DNA of 6,936 bases from an uncultured Alphaproteobacteria bacterium. Lineage in GTDB: Bacteria; Pseudomonadota; Alphaproteobacteria; CAAHEQ01; UBA3637. A model generated the notes under the pieces. The model ran no database searches and had not been told where the DNA came from. It saw only the letters and a program-made list of their open reading frames with translations. Shown piece after piece: positions 1-6,467 of the stretch; within the stretch, counting starts at the first letter, position 1; the number at the start of each line of letters is the position of its first letter. Position numbers and translations under genes: made by a program. The stretch covers positions 1 to 6,936 of the forward strand of contig CALXTZ010000066.1 of NCBI GenBank assembly GCA_944391545.1. Reading direction: 5' to 3'.

Positions 1-993
1 CGGATGAGAAAAAGATTCGGTCACTTCGTCTTCCGGCAAAACAGGCTTTTCCCACGCCATATTTAAATCTCGACCCAACGCATGCGTTGCCAAAATGCCA
101 TAGAACGTTCGAGGATGCTCGGCAGCAATTTCCAAATAAGAATTGACAACCGCAAAATTCCCGAGCTTCAAATTAGCTCGGCTCGCCCAAAAAGCACCGG
201 CTGCTTTCAATAACGGATACGCGCGCTTATGGTTCGCAACTTTATCGAAATGATAGGCCGCCGATTTAATATCTCCCGTCCGCCAATACGAAAGCCCCAA
301 TGTCCAATGGCCGAGCGGCAACAAATCGCCCGATCGTTTGACCGCCGGCACGGCTTCCTGCACCACCAAATCATCCATGCCGTCCAGAAAATAAGAAAAA
401 GCCAATGCAATATGCGCCGCATCATGATCTCGTTCATTGAACAGGTTTTTGGCTTCTTTGCTGTAAATTAATCGTTTTGCATTCAATGTCTTGCCGGACT
501 TGATGTACTTGGCAATCTGACGCATGGTTTTTTGAGCCGTTTTTCGCCGCTCACCGCCTAAATAGGAAAAAGACAGATTTTCGATGGAATCAATCGGTTC
601 TGCCCGAAACACGACGGAACACGTTCCGCTGGAACTGCCGAAAATCGGTTTCGGCTTTCGAGCCGGAACTTTTGCTTTTTTCTTTTGCCCCAGCGCATAC
701 ATCCGAATAGCCTGCGGATGATCCCCGTACAATTGAAACCACTTTTCAATTTCGGATGCTTTTGTGCGATACGTCACGGAAAAATACCGATTCGCCAAAA
801 CATGCCCCATCAAAGATTTATCCTGCAACTGATCAATCTTCTTGTCAGCTTCGGCCCAGCGCTCTTTTTCCTGAAGCGCAAAAATATCCTGATACAACGA
901 TTGATCGGACAAAGTTAATACTTGTGTATGCCGCGCAAAAGCAGCACCAGCCATCAAGGCAATCAGCACCCCCGCAAAAAAGATACGGCGCAT
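1..993 (-). CDS. slt: Soluble lytic murein transglycosylase, N-terminal part (runs off the window)
   Basis: The frame is open from an ATG at 993 down to base 1, giving 331 residues without a stop, so the 3' end lies outside the window. It begins with a signal peptide (Arg-Arg, then a hydrophobic run, likely cut after AFA at residue 20), which points to the periplasm. The rest is helical and resembles the superhelical U-domain of Slt70-like enzymes. The best signature is FWASRA near residue 268 followed by HPRTFYG at 293-299, which I recall from alphaproteobacterial Slt proteins. The catalytic SLT domain, with its Glu, would come later and cannot be seen. Family members cleave the MurNAc-GlcNAc bond and leave 1,6-anhydroMurNAc. 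The start is supported by AAGGAT six or so bases upstream, inside the end of the preceding gene; only 3 bases separate the two genes, so they are probably co-transcribed. Family assignment is fairly sure; activity is inferred. Confidence 0.85.
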   Translation of the reverse strand, partial: MRRIFFAGVLIALMAGAAFARHTQVLTLSDQSLYQDIFALQEKERWAEADKKIDQLQDKSLMGHVLANRYFSVTYRTKASEIEKWFQLYGDHPQAIRMYALGQKKKAKVPARKPKPIFGSSSGTCSVVFRAEPIDSIENLSFSYLGGERRKTAQKTMRQIAKYIKSGKTLNAKRLIYSKEAKNLFNERDHDAAHIALAFSYFLDGMDDLVVQEAVPAVKRSGDLLPLGHWTLGLSYWRTGDIKSAAYHFDKVANHKRAYPLLKAAGAFWASRANLKLGNFAVVNSYLEIAAEHPRTFYGILATHALGRDLNMAWEKPVLPEDEVTESFSHP

Positions 994-996
994 ATT

Positions 997-1542
997 TTAT
1001 CCTTGATTAAAGACAATGGCTGCGCGGCAGAAACTTTCCGAGGCACCCTGTAACCGGCAAGTGGTTGTCCGCAAATTCGGATCTTCGGTAATCCGATCAC
1101 AAACAGACCCGGCCAGTCCGATGCTCATTTTCGCGGTTTGTTCATATGTGACGCCCGAAAAGACGGCATATGTTTCGACCTCGCCCCAACCGAAAAAGAT
1201 TTGAACTTCTTCAACAGGATATTGCGTATAGTTCGTTAACCCTAAATCCAACGTACACAACTTCATGCCGGTTGCACTTTCCAAGATTCTGAATTGACCG
1301 GTCGTAACAACCAACTTGTCTTGGTTTTGCATCCGCTGCTGTGCCAACATCCGAGCTTCCACGCTGGCCGGAGTCGCAGCATTTTCAATTCGCGCCGTCG
1401 GTTGAACCGTTACGGGTTCCGAAGGCTGTGTTTCGACCGTTTGTTCCTGACGGCGTCGCAGCATTTCCAACTGTTCCGGTGTTTGAGCCACCGTAATGGT
1501 TGCCCCCAACAACATTGCAATCAAACAAAAATATTTAACCAT
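997..1542 (-). CDS. Exported protein of unknown function with four cysteines
   Basis: I do not recognise this 181-residue protein. A signal peptide is clear: MVK, a hydrophobic core to about residue 18, and a likely cut at TVA|QT (19/20). There is no cysteine at the cleavage site, so it is not a typical lipoprotein. Residues 20-75 are rich in Gln, Glu, Pro and Thr and look like a flexible or partly helical linker. Residues 76-179 look like a compact, mostly beta domain, with alternating hydrophobic residues in VQIFFGWGEVETYAVF. Its cysteines at 96, 148, 162 and 172 could form two disulfides in the periplasm. The start at 1542 has a strong AAGGAG eight bases upstream (1556-1551). It is the first gene of a leftward pair with the lytic transglycosylase 3 bases downstream, so a role in the envelope or in wall turnover is plausible but only by association. 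Confidence 0.85.
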   Translation of the reverse strand: MVKYFCLIAMLLGATITVAQTPEQLEMLRRRQEQTVETQPSEPVTVQPTARIENAATPASVEARMLAQQRMQNQDKLVVTTGQFRILESATGMKLCTLDLGLTNYTQYPVEEVQIFFGWGEVETYAVFSGVTYEQTAKMSIGLAGSVCDRITEDPNLRTTTCRLQGASESFCRAAIVFNQG

Positions 1543-1557
1543 CTGTGCGTCTCCTTC

Positions 1558-1585
1558 TTTACATTGCGTTTCTAAAGAGTATACT
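1558..1585 (+). promoter_or_regulatory. Candidate sigma-70 promoter for the Mur ligase/ldcA operon
   Basis: TTTACA (1558-1563) and TATACT (1580-1585) are separated by 16 bases; each differs from consensus at one position. Transcription would start near 1592, leaving a leader of about 29 bases that contains the ribosome binding site AAGGAAG (1608-1614). The -10 lies in the 8-bp palindrome AGTATACT (1578-1585) and overlaps the leftward promoter candidate. Confidence 0.6.
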
Positions 1586-1609
1586 ACACATAAAAATAAA
1601 AATCGTAAA
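1581..1609 (-). promoter_or_regulatory. Candidate promoter for the exported protein/slt pair
   Basis: Reading leftward, TTTACG (1609-1604) is followed after 17 bases by TAGTAT (1586-1581). Each hexamer matches the sigma-70 consensus at four of six positions. An alternative -10, TATACT (1583-1578), would have a 20-base spacer. It lies about 40 bases upstream of the start at 1542, as expected for a leader promoter, but the match is only moderate. Confidence 0.35.
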
Positions 1610-1620
1610 GGAAGAAAACA

Positions 1621-2994
1621 ATGAAATACTTTTTTTGTGGCATCGGCGGCATCGGCATGAGCTCCATCGCGCGGCTGTTAGCGCATCAGGGACACACCGT
1701 TTCGGGGTCTGACCGCAGTTTCGATCAAGGCCTGAACGCACAGACAAAAAAAGAACTCATTGCCGCCGGCATGACGATTTATCCGCAAGACGGATCCGGC
1801 GTTACATCCGACACCGATTATGTGATTATTTCAACGGCCGTCGAAGAAACAATCCCTGACGTTCAAAAAGCCCTTCAATCGGGTGTTTTGATTTTAAAAC
1901 GCGCGCAATTGTTGGCCTCTTTATTTAACACATGTACCGGCGTTGCCATCGGCGGAACCAGTGGAAAAACAACCATCACGGCCATGACGGCACACATTTT
2001 ATACGAAGCCGGATTGGACCCCACCATGATGAACGGCGGCATTTCTCTCAATACGTATCATGGCGAAAAAAATTCCAACCTGATTTGCGGGCAAAGCGAC
2101 ATATGCGTTATTGAAGCCGACGAATCGGACGGATCCATCGAACTCTACGAACCGGCCGTTTCGGTTGTTTCCAACATTTCTTTGGATCACAAACCGTTGG
2201 CGGAATTAAAAACACTTTTTAAAAATTTTATAGCCAAAGCCAGATTGGGAGCCGTTATCAACGACGACTGCCCGCATTTAAAATCATTGCATGCGCTGCA
2301 TCCGCATTTGGTGACTTTTTCGACACAGCCGTTATCAACAGCTCATTTTACGGCTTCGGACATTCAAACAACCCCTGACGGAACAACGTTTAAAATCAAC
2401 GGAGCAGATGCTTTTTTGCCATTATTTGGCCATCACAATGTCGAGAATGCTTTAGCCGCCGTCGCTGCCTGTTCATTCCTGAACGTTTCACTTCAAACAG
2501 CTGTTCGGGCGTTAAAAACATTTAAAGGCACCAAACGCCGGATTGAATGCATCGGAACGGTTCGCGGCATTTCCGTTTTTGATGATTATGCGCACAATCC
2601 GGAAAAAATCAAAGCGACGTTAAGAACACTGCGTCAAAAAGAGCATCGGTTATGGGTTTTCTTTCAACCGCACGGATTTGCGCCGACGCGGCTGATGAAA
2701 AAAGAGCTGATTCAGGTTTTTGCAACGGAAAGCTTTCCGCAAGACATGATTTATTTTCCGCCGATTTTTTACGTCGGCGGCACGGTTGCCAAAGACATTT
2801 CTTCGCAGGATTTGGTTGACGGGCTGGCAGAACTCGGGAAAAAGGCTTTTTTGGCGGACACGCGGGACGTATTTGTCAAAGCTGTTCAAAAAGCCGCTGC
2901 GGGTGACAGAATTGTCATCATGGGCGCCAGAGACAACACCTTGACTGATTTAGCAAAAGAAATTCTGACTGTTTTAAAGGAGAAACACACATGA
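1621..2994 (+). CDS. Mur ligase of MurC/Mpl type, probable peptidoglycan-recycling ligase
   Basis: This 457-residue cytoplasmic protein has the three-domain layout of Mur ligases. The N-terminal UDP-sugar binding domain starts with GIGGIGMSSIARLL (7-20) and GSD (29-31), as in MurC. The ATP-binding domain has the P-loop GGTSGKTT (111-118), EADESD (165-170) and NISLDHK (185-191). The C-terminal domain has HNVENALAA (272-280), FKGTKRR (301-307), DDYAHNPEKI (321-330), FQPHG (348-352) and MGARDN (434-439). Canonical MurC and Mpl have GTHGKTT where this has GTSGKTT, and MurC usually has a DDY-HHP motif where this has YAHNP, so this looks like a MurC paralogue rather than the essential MurC of the dcw cluster. 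Alphaproteobacteria carry such MurC-like proteins. The overlapping LD-carboxypeptidase gene suggests that it joins recovered murein peptide to UDP-MurNAc, as Mpl does; L-alanine addition remains possible. The start is supported by AAGGAAG six bases upstream. Confidence 0.9.
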   Translation: MKYFFCGIGGIGMSSIARLLAHQGHTVSGSDRSFDQGLNAQTKKELIAAGMTIYPQDGSGVTSDTDYVIISTAVEETIPDVQKALQSGVLILKRAQLLASLFNTCTGVAIGGTSGKTTITAMTAHILYEAGLDPTMMNGGISLNTYHGEKNSNLICGQSDICVIEADESDGSIELYEPAVSVVSNISLDHKPLAELKTLFKNFIAKARLGAVINDDCPHLKSLHALHPHLVTFSTQPLSTAHFTASDIQTTPDGTTFKINGADAFLPLFGHHNVENALAAVAACSFLNVSLQTAVRALKTFKGTKRRIECIGTVRGISVFDDYAHNPEKIKATLRTLRQKEHRLWVFFQPHGFAPTRLMKKELIQVFATESFPQDMIYFPPIFYVGGTVAKDISSQDLVDGLAELGKKAFLADTRDVFVKAVQKAAAGDRIVIMGARDNTLTDLAKEILTVLKEKHT

Positions 2995-3863
2995 CAACCG
3001 TCGGTCTTTTCAATCCCTCCAGCCCGAGCGGCACACCGATTGATTTGCCGTTAATTAAGGACTGGTTTCAACGGCAGGGATTACCGGTCATCTGCGCCGA
3101 ACATCTGTTAAATGCCGACCGCTTTCTGGCCGGAACGGATGAAGAACGCGCACAAGACATTCAGGCGCTTTTCTTAAATCCCAAAGTCGACTTGCTGATT
3201 GCGCTGAAAGGCGGCTACGGATCGGGGCGTGTTTTGGACTTATTGGATTATGATTTGATCCGGCAACACCTTAAACCGCTGATCGGGTTCAGTGATACTA
3301 CTGCCCTACAACTCGGCCTTTATGCCAAAACGGGCTTGGTCAGTTATACCGGTTTATCGCCGCGTCGAGACATTACCGAAACAGGCGTTGACATGTTGAT
3401 TGAACAAAGCTTTAAAATGTATCGGGCGCGAAAATCTTTTTCTGTTTCGCTGCAAGCCATGAGCACGCCGAAAGCCGTAAAAGGTACGCTTATCGGCGGA
3501 ACATTATCTTTGGTTGATGCGTTAATCGGAACGCCTTATCAACCGGACTTTACGGACAAGATTTTGTTTTTGGAAGACGTTGCGGAAGAACCGTATAAAA
3601 TCGACCGGATGCTGACGCACCTGCGGCTGGCCGGAATCTTGGATCAAGTTCAAGCCGTGGTTTTCGGGGACTTTTATAAATGTGTGTCCAGCGACAAAAA
3701 TGACGGCACGATGCAAGATGTTTTGAATGATTTACAGGCTCGAGTACCGAATACGCCGATGTATCAAGGATTAAACTACGGACACGGCCCCAGCCGATTG
3801 TTAATGCCCGTCGGGTCAGAAGGAAGCATTGATTCCGACAACGTCTTGTTTTTTCATTATTAA
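2991..3863 (+). CDS. ldcA: LD-carboxypeptidase, peptidase family S66
   Basis: This 290-residue protein fits family S66. These enzymes remove the terminal D-alanine from murein tetrapeptides in the cytoplasm, giving the tripeptide used by Mpl. No signal peptide is seen, which fits a cytoplasmic site. The expected Ser-Glu-His triad is visible by family pattern: Ser78 in GGYGSGR (74-80), Glu195 in FLEDV (193-197) and His265 in YGHGP (263-267). Supporting blocks are IGFSDTTAL (98-106), GGTLSL (169-174) and PYKIDRMLTHL (201-211). Length is close to the usual 300. The start codon overlaps the upstream stop as ATGA (2991-2994), with AAGGAG (2977-2982) eight bases before it, so translation is likely coupled to the Mur ligase gene. 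The stop codon shares bases with the converging epmA stop. Confidence 0.9.
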   Translation: MTTVGLFNPSSPSGTPIDLPLIKDWFQRQGLPVICAEHLLNADRFLAGTDEERAQDIQALFLNPKVDLLIALKGGYGSGRVLDLLDYDLIRQHLKPLIGFSDTTALQLGLYAKTGLVSYTGLSPRRDITETGVDMLIEQSFKMYRARKSFSVSLQAMSTPKAVKGTLIGGTLSLVDALIGTPYQPDFTDKILFLEDVAEEPYKIDRMLTHLRLAGILDQVQAVVFGDFYKCVSSDKNDGTMQDVLNDLQARVPNTPMYQGLNYGHGPSRLLMPVGSEGSIDSDNVLFFHY

Positions 3864-4912
3864 GCCACGGGGGCCCACAGGACATCCTCTATCGATTCGG
3901 CGCCCGTAATCAACATCACCAATCGGTCGACGCCGACGGCATTGCCCGCGCAGTCCGGCATATATGAAAGCGCTTCCAAAAAATCTTCATCCAACGGATA
4001 CCGCTCTGCATACAGCTTTTCTTTCATGGCCATATCATATTCAAAACGCTGCCGTTGTTCCGCGACATCGGTCAACTCCGAAAAGGCATTACACAGTTCA
4101 AGCCCGCAAATATAGACTTCAAACCGCTCCACAACGCGGGGATCGGTCGGTTTCTTACGCGCCAAAGCGCCTAAACATGTCGGATAATCATACAAAATCA
4201 CAGGCACGTCGTCTCCCAATTTATCTTCGACGCAATTCAGCATAATCCGAAAGAAAATATCTTCCCACCGGTCACAATCGCTGCATTGAATGCCGATTTT
4301 TTCAGCCTCTGCCCGCAACAGCGTCGGATCCGGTTCCATCGTCGGTTCCGCCGGTATCGTCTGCAGAACATCAATGCCGGTGTACTTTAAAAACGCTTCT
4401 TGAACCGTCAGCCGTTGCCACGGTTGAAACGGATCCGCCCGACGATCGCCACGACGCAATAAATCAGCTTTACATGCTTTCGTACAACACTTAACCAACC
4501 GTTCGGTATCGTCCATCATTTGTTCATACGTCGCATGCGCGCGATACCATTCCAACATCGTAAATTCCGGGTGGTGCGTTTGAGATTTGGCTTCGTTACG
4601 ATAAACCTTCGCCATTTGGAAAATACGCGGCAATCCGGCCGCCAACAATTTTTTCATCGTAAACTCCGGCGATGTGTGCAAATAATATTTCGCATAACTG
4701 TTGTTTAGCGGATCATACAAAGCCGTTTCAAACGCCTTTAAATGCACTTCCAATCCCGGAGAAATCTGCAAAGCCGGCGTTTCTACTTCCGCGAATCCTT
4801 CATGTTCAAAAAAACGGCGGATTTCATGAATGACGCAAATACGGTACATGCGTTTATCATTATTTTTCATGTATAAATCCGGCATCCACCATTTTTTTTG
4901 CCTATTTTCCAT
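3860..4912 (-). CDS. epmA: EF-P-(R)-beta-lysine ligase EpmA (LysRS-like, GenX/PoxA/YjeA)
   Basis: The 350-residue protein is a class II aminoacyl-tRNA synthetase catalytic core of lysyl type without the N-terminal anticodon-binding domain. Family members attach (R)-beta-lysine to a conserved lysine of EF-P instead of charging tRNA. Motif 1 lies around GFAEVETPALQISPG (39-53), motif 2 is VYRNEAK...HPEFTMLEWY (103-123), the substrate pocket region includes LCNAFSELTD (273-282), and motif 3 is GNAVGVDRLVML (323-334). E. coli EpmA has 325 residues, so the size fits. The start at 4912 is preferred because WWMPD (8-12) resembles the conserved start of alphaproteobacterial homologues; the ribosome binding site (AAGG, 4927-4924) is a somewhat distant 11 bases. 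Later in-frame ATGs at residues 10 and 15 are possible. It diverges from its substrate gene efp, 71 bases away, which supports the EpmA role over a true LysRS. Confidence 0.93.
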   Translation of the reverse strand: MENRQKKWWMPDLYMKNNDKRMYRICVIHEIRRFFEHEGFAEVETPALQISPGLEVHLKAFETALYDPLNNSYAKYYLHTSPEFTMKKLLAAGLPRIFQMAKVYRNEAKSQTHHPEFTMLEWYRAHATYEQMMDDTERLVKCCTKACKADLLRRGDRRADPFQPWQRLTVQEAFLKYTGIDVLQTIPAEPTMEPDPTLLRAEAEKIGIQCSDCDRWEDIFFRIMLNCVEDKLGDDVPVILYDYPTCLGALARKKPTDPRVVERFEVYICGLELCNAFSELTDVAEQRQRFEYDMAMKEKLYAERYPLDEDFLEALSYMPDCAGNAVGVDRLVMLITGAESIEDVLWAPVA

Positions 4913-4920
4913 TGTCTTAC

Positions 4921-4949
4921 TTGCCTTTCTTTTTCTTTTGTGGTATATT
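4921..4949 (+). promoter_or_regulatory. Strong candidate promoter for the efp-suhB-OmpA-like operon
   Basis: TTGCCT (4921-4926) and TATATT (4944-4949) are spaced by 17 bases, and TGG at 4941-4943 gives an extended -10 (TGn). Transcription would begin near 4956, about 28 bases before the efp start. No equally good leftward promoter for epmA is visible in the same gap; the best -10-like site there (TATACC, 4947-4942) lacks a -35. Confidence 0.65.
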
Positions 4950-4960
4950 TCGCTCGAAAT
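4947..4960. repeat. Inverted repeat at the predicted efp transcription start
   Basis: ATTTCG and CGAAAT face each other across a 2-base CT spacer, giving a 14-bp dyad that overlaps the end of the -10 and the predicted start point. The spacer is too short for a good RNA hairpin, so if functional it would more likely be a protein-binding site on DNA. No known operator was recognised, and the dyad could be chance in AT-rich DNA. Confidence 0.35.
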
Positions 4961-4983
4961 TTATTTAATAGAGGTAGCATAAA

Positions 4984-5547
4984 ATGAAACAACAAGCAAA
5001 CCAAATTCGTCCCGGCTGGGTTATCGAAAACAACGGCAAACAATGGCTCGTTACCAAAATCAACATCATTCAACCCGGTAAAGGCGGCGCTTTTATCCAA
5101 GTGGAAATGCGCGACGTGAACAACGGCATTAAGACCCAAGAACGCTGGCGGACGGCTGATACGGTCGAAAAATTAATGAGTGAAGAACACGATTGCCAAT
5201 ATTTATACAAAGACGGCAACAATTTGATTTTCATGAACGTTGAAAATTATGACCAATTCGAAATCCCGGCAGACGTCATGGGGGAACAAGCGGCCTTTTT
5301 GCAGGACAACATGGCTGTGACAGTCAACTTTATTGAAGGCAAACCGTTGTCCGTCAACCTGCCGCCGCATGTGATTTTGACGGTGACGGAAACGGAACCT
5401 GCCTTGAAAAACCAAACGGCAACGTCTTCTTACAAGCCGGCTGTTTTGGAAAACGGTGTCAAAACAACCATTCCGCCGTTCGTGAACGCCGGAGAAAAAA
5501 TTGTCGTTTCCACGGCTGACAGCAGTTATGTTGAAAGAGCAAAATAA
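4984..5547 (+). CDS. efp: Translation elongation factor P
   Basis: EF-P binds the ribosome between the P and E sites and relieves stalling at consecutive prolines. The 187-residue length is typical. The N-terminal KOW-like domain (about 1-63) carries the modification loop QPGKGGAF, with Lys33 at the place of the E. coli lysine that EpmA modifies. The central OB domain (about 66-128) includes NVENYDQFEIP, and the C-terminal OB domain (about 129-187) includes LPPHVILTVTETEPA and the closing FVNAGEKIVVST region. A lysine in a PGKG-type loop and the divergent epmA gene both point to beta-lysylation rather than rhamnosylation, which uses an arginine. The start has GAGG (4971-4974) nine bases upstream. 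The TAA stop overlaps the next ATG by one base, so suhB is likely translated by coupling from efp. Confidence 0.97.
   Translation: MKQQANQIRPGWVIENNGKQWLVTKINIIQPGKGGAFIQVEMRDVNNGIKTQERWRTADTVEKLMSEEHDCQYLYKDGNNLIFMNVENYDQFEIPADVMGEQAAFLQDNMAVTVNFIEGKPLSVNLPPHVILTVTETEPALKNQTATSSYKPAVLENGVKTTIPPFVNAGEKIVVSTADSSYVERAK
5533..5539 (+). promoter_or_regulatory. Weak ribosome binding site deciding the suhB start
   Basis: GAAAGAG lies seven bases before the ATG at 5547, inside the end of efp. The alternative internal ATG at 5688 has no purine-rich site before it. This favours the longer protein, helped by ribosomes finishing efp at the overlapping TAATG. Confidence 0.5.
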
Positions 5548-6467
5548 TGGCTTTGTCAAAAGAAACATCCTCATTTAAAACAGAAAAACGGCGCATTGAT
5601 CCGTCTTTGCGCCGCCGTGAAACTTTGGAAAGACTGGAAACGCGCGAACGGCAACGAATCTCGGCTTTATCGGCTATTTTAAACGTCATGATTAAAGCGG
5701 TTCAAAAGGCCGGGCGTAACATGATTCGCGATTTCGGTGAAGTCAGCCAACTGCAGGTTACCAAAAAAGGCCCGGGCGATTTTGTGTCTAATGCGGATAT
5801 TATGGCCGAAAAAATTCTGATTGAGTCGTTGAGCGAAGATCGGCCGGACTACGGGATTATCAGCGAAGAAAAAGGTTCTGTCCCGGCCAAAAACGGTTCT
5901 CCGTTTACTTGGATTATCGACCCGATCGACGGAACGACCAACTTTATTCATGCCATCCCCTACTTTGCTATTTCCGTGGCTTTGCGCGAGCATGACGATA
6001 TCGTTGCGGCGGTTTTATTTAATCCGATTACGAACGAGCTTTATTATGCCGAAAAAGGTCAAGGCGCTTTCTTAATGACGCCGTCCGGCAGCAAACGTTT
6101 GCGGGTTTCGGGCAGATCTCAACCGGGCGATTGTTTATTCGGTTTAACCGGCTTTAACGAAATCGGGAAAAAAGAGTTGTTGGAAAAATTTGCCGGTCGA
6201 GTCGCCGGCATTCGGCATATGGGATCGACGACTTTGGAGTTGGCTTCGGTGGCTGCCGGACAATTGGATGCTTTCATCACAAAGGGCGCGAATCTGTGGG
6301 ATATCGCCGCAAGTTACCTGTTCATTCGGGAAGCCGGCGGTAAAATTGCAACCCTTTCCGGAAAAACAGGCTTGCAAGATTTGATAAAATCGGAGTATAT
6401 TATAGCAAGTAATCTGTCTTTGATGGCAACGATACAAAAAGGATTGGCAAAAAAGGACGTACAATGA
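5547..6467 (+). CDS. suhB: Inositol monophosphatase family protein (SuhB-like) with N-terminal extension
   Basis: The 306-residue protein is a magnesium-dependent phosphatase of the inositol monophosphatase family. Metal-site motifs are present: SEEKG (106-110), WIIDPIDGTTNFIH (122-135) with Asp125 and Asp128, and LWDIAA (250-255) with Asp252, followed by EAGG (262-265). KGPGDFVSNAD (74-84) is the usual alphaproteobacterial SuhB stretch. Homologues are about 265 residues and start near residue 42; here residues 1-41 form an extra, very basic and acidic helix-like region with nine Arg between 15 and 37. The start at 5547 is chosen from the TAATG overlap with efp and a weak ribosome binding site; Met48 is the fallback. 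SuhB in E. coli also acts in rRNA antitermination with Nus factors, so grouping with EF-P could reflect ribosome-related expression, but the substrate and role here are inferred. Confidence 0.92.
   Translation: MALSKETSSFKTEKRRIDPSLRRRETLERLETRERQRISALSAILNVMIKAVQKAGRNMIRDFGEVSQLQVTKKGPGDFVSNADIMAEKILIESLSEDRPDYGIISEEKGSVPAKNGSPFTWIIDPIDGTTNFIHAIPYFAISVALREHDDIVAAVLFNPITNELYYAEKGQGAFLMTPSGSKRLRVSGRSQPGDCLFGLTGFNEIGKKELLEKFAGRVAGIRHMGSTTLELASVAAGQLDAFITKGANLWDIAASYLFIREAGGKIATLSGKTGLQDLIKSEYIIASNLSLMATIQKGLAKKDVQ

Noticed and set aside
207..471. Open frames on both strands near the left edge
   Set aside because: They lie inside the lytic transglycosylase frame, show no domain features and have no ribosome binding site; shadows of that gene.
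3837..3857. ACAA-CGTC-TTGT followed by T residues at the end of ldcA, resembling a terminator
   Set aside because: The stem is only four AT-rich pairs and lies inside the coding sequence; too weak to call.
3863..3880. GC-rich complementarity around GCCACGGGGGCCCAC at the end of epmA
   Set aside because: It is within coding sequence, pairing is imperfect, and no T run follows on either strand.
3860..4912. Reading the LysRS-like gene as a true lysyl-tRNA synthetase
   Set aside because: No N-terminal anticodon-binding domain, length near EpmA, and it sits beside efp.
5203..5993. Several leftward open frames of 70-120 residues opposite efp and suhB
   Set aside because: Arg/Phe-rich compositions without recognisable motifs, antisense to well-supported genes.
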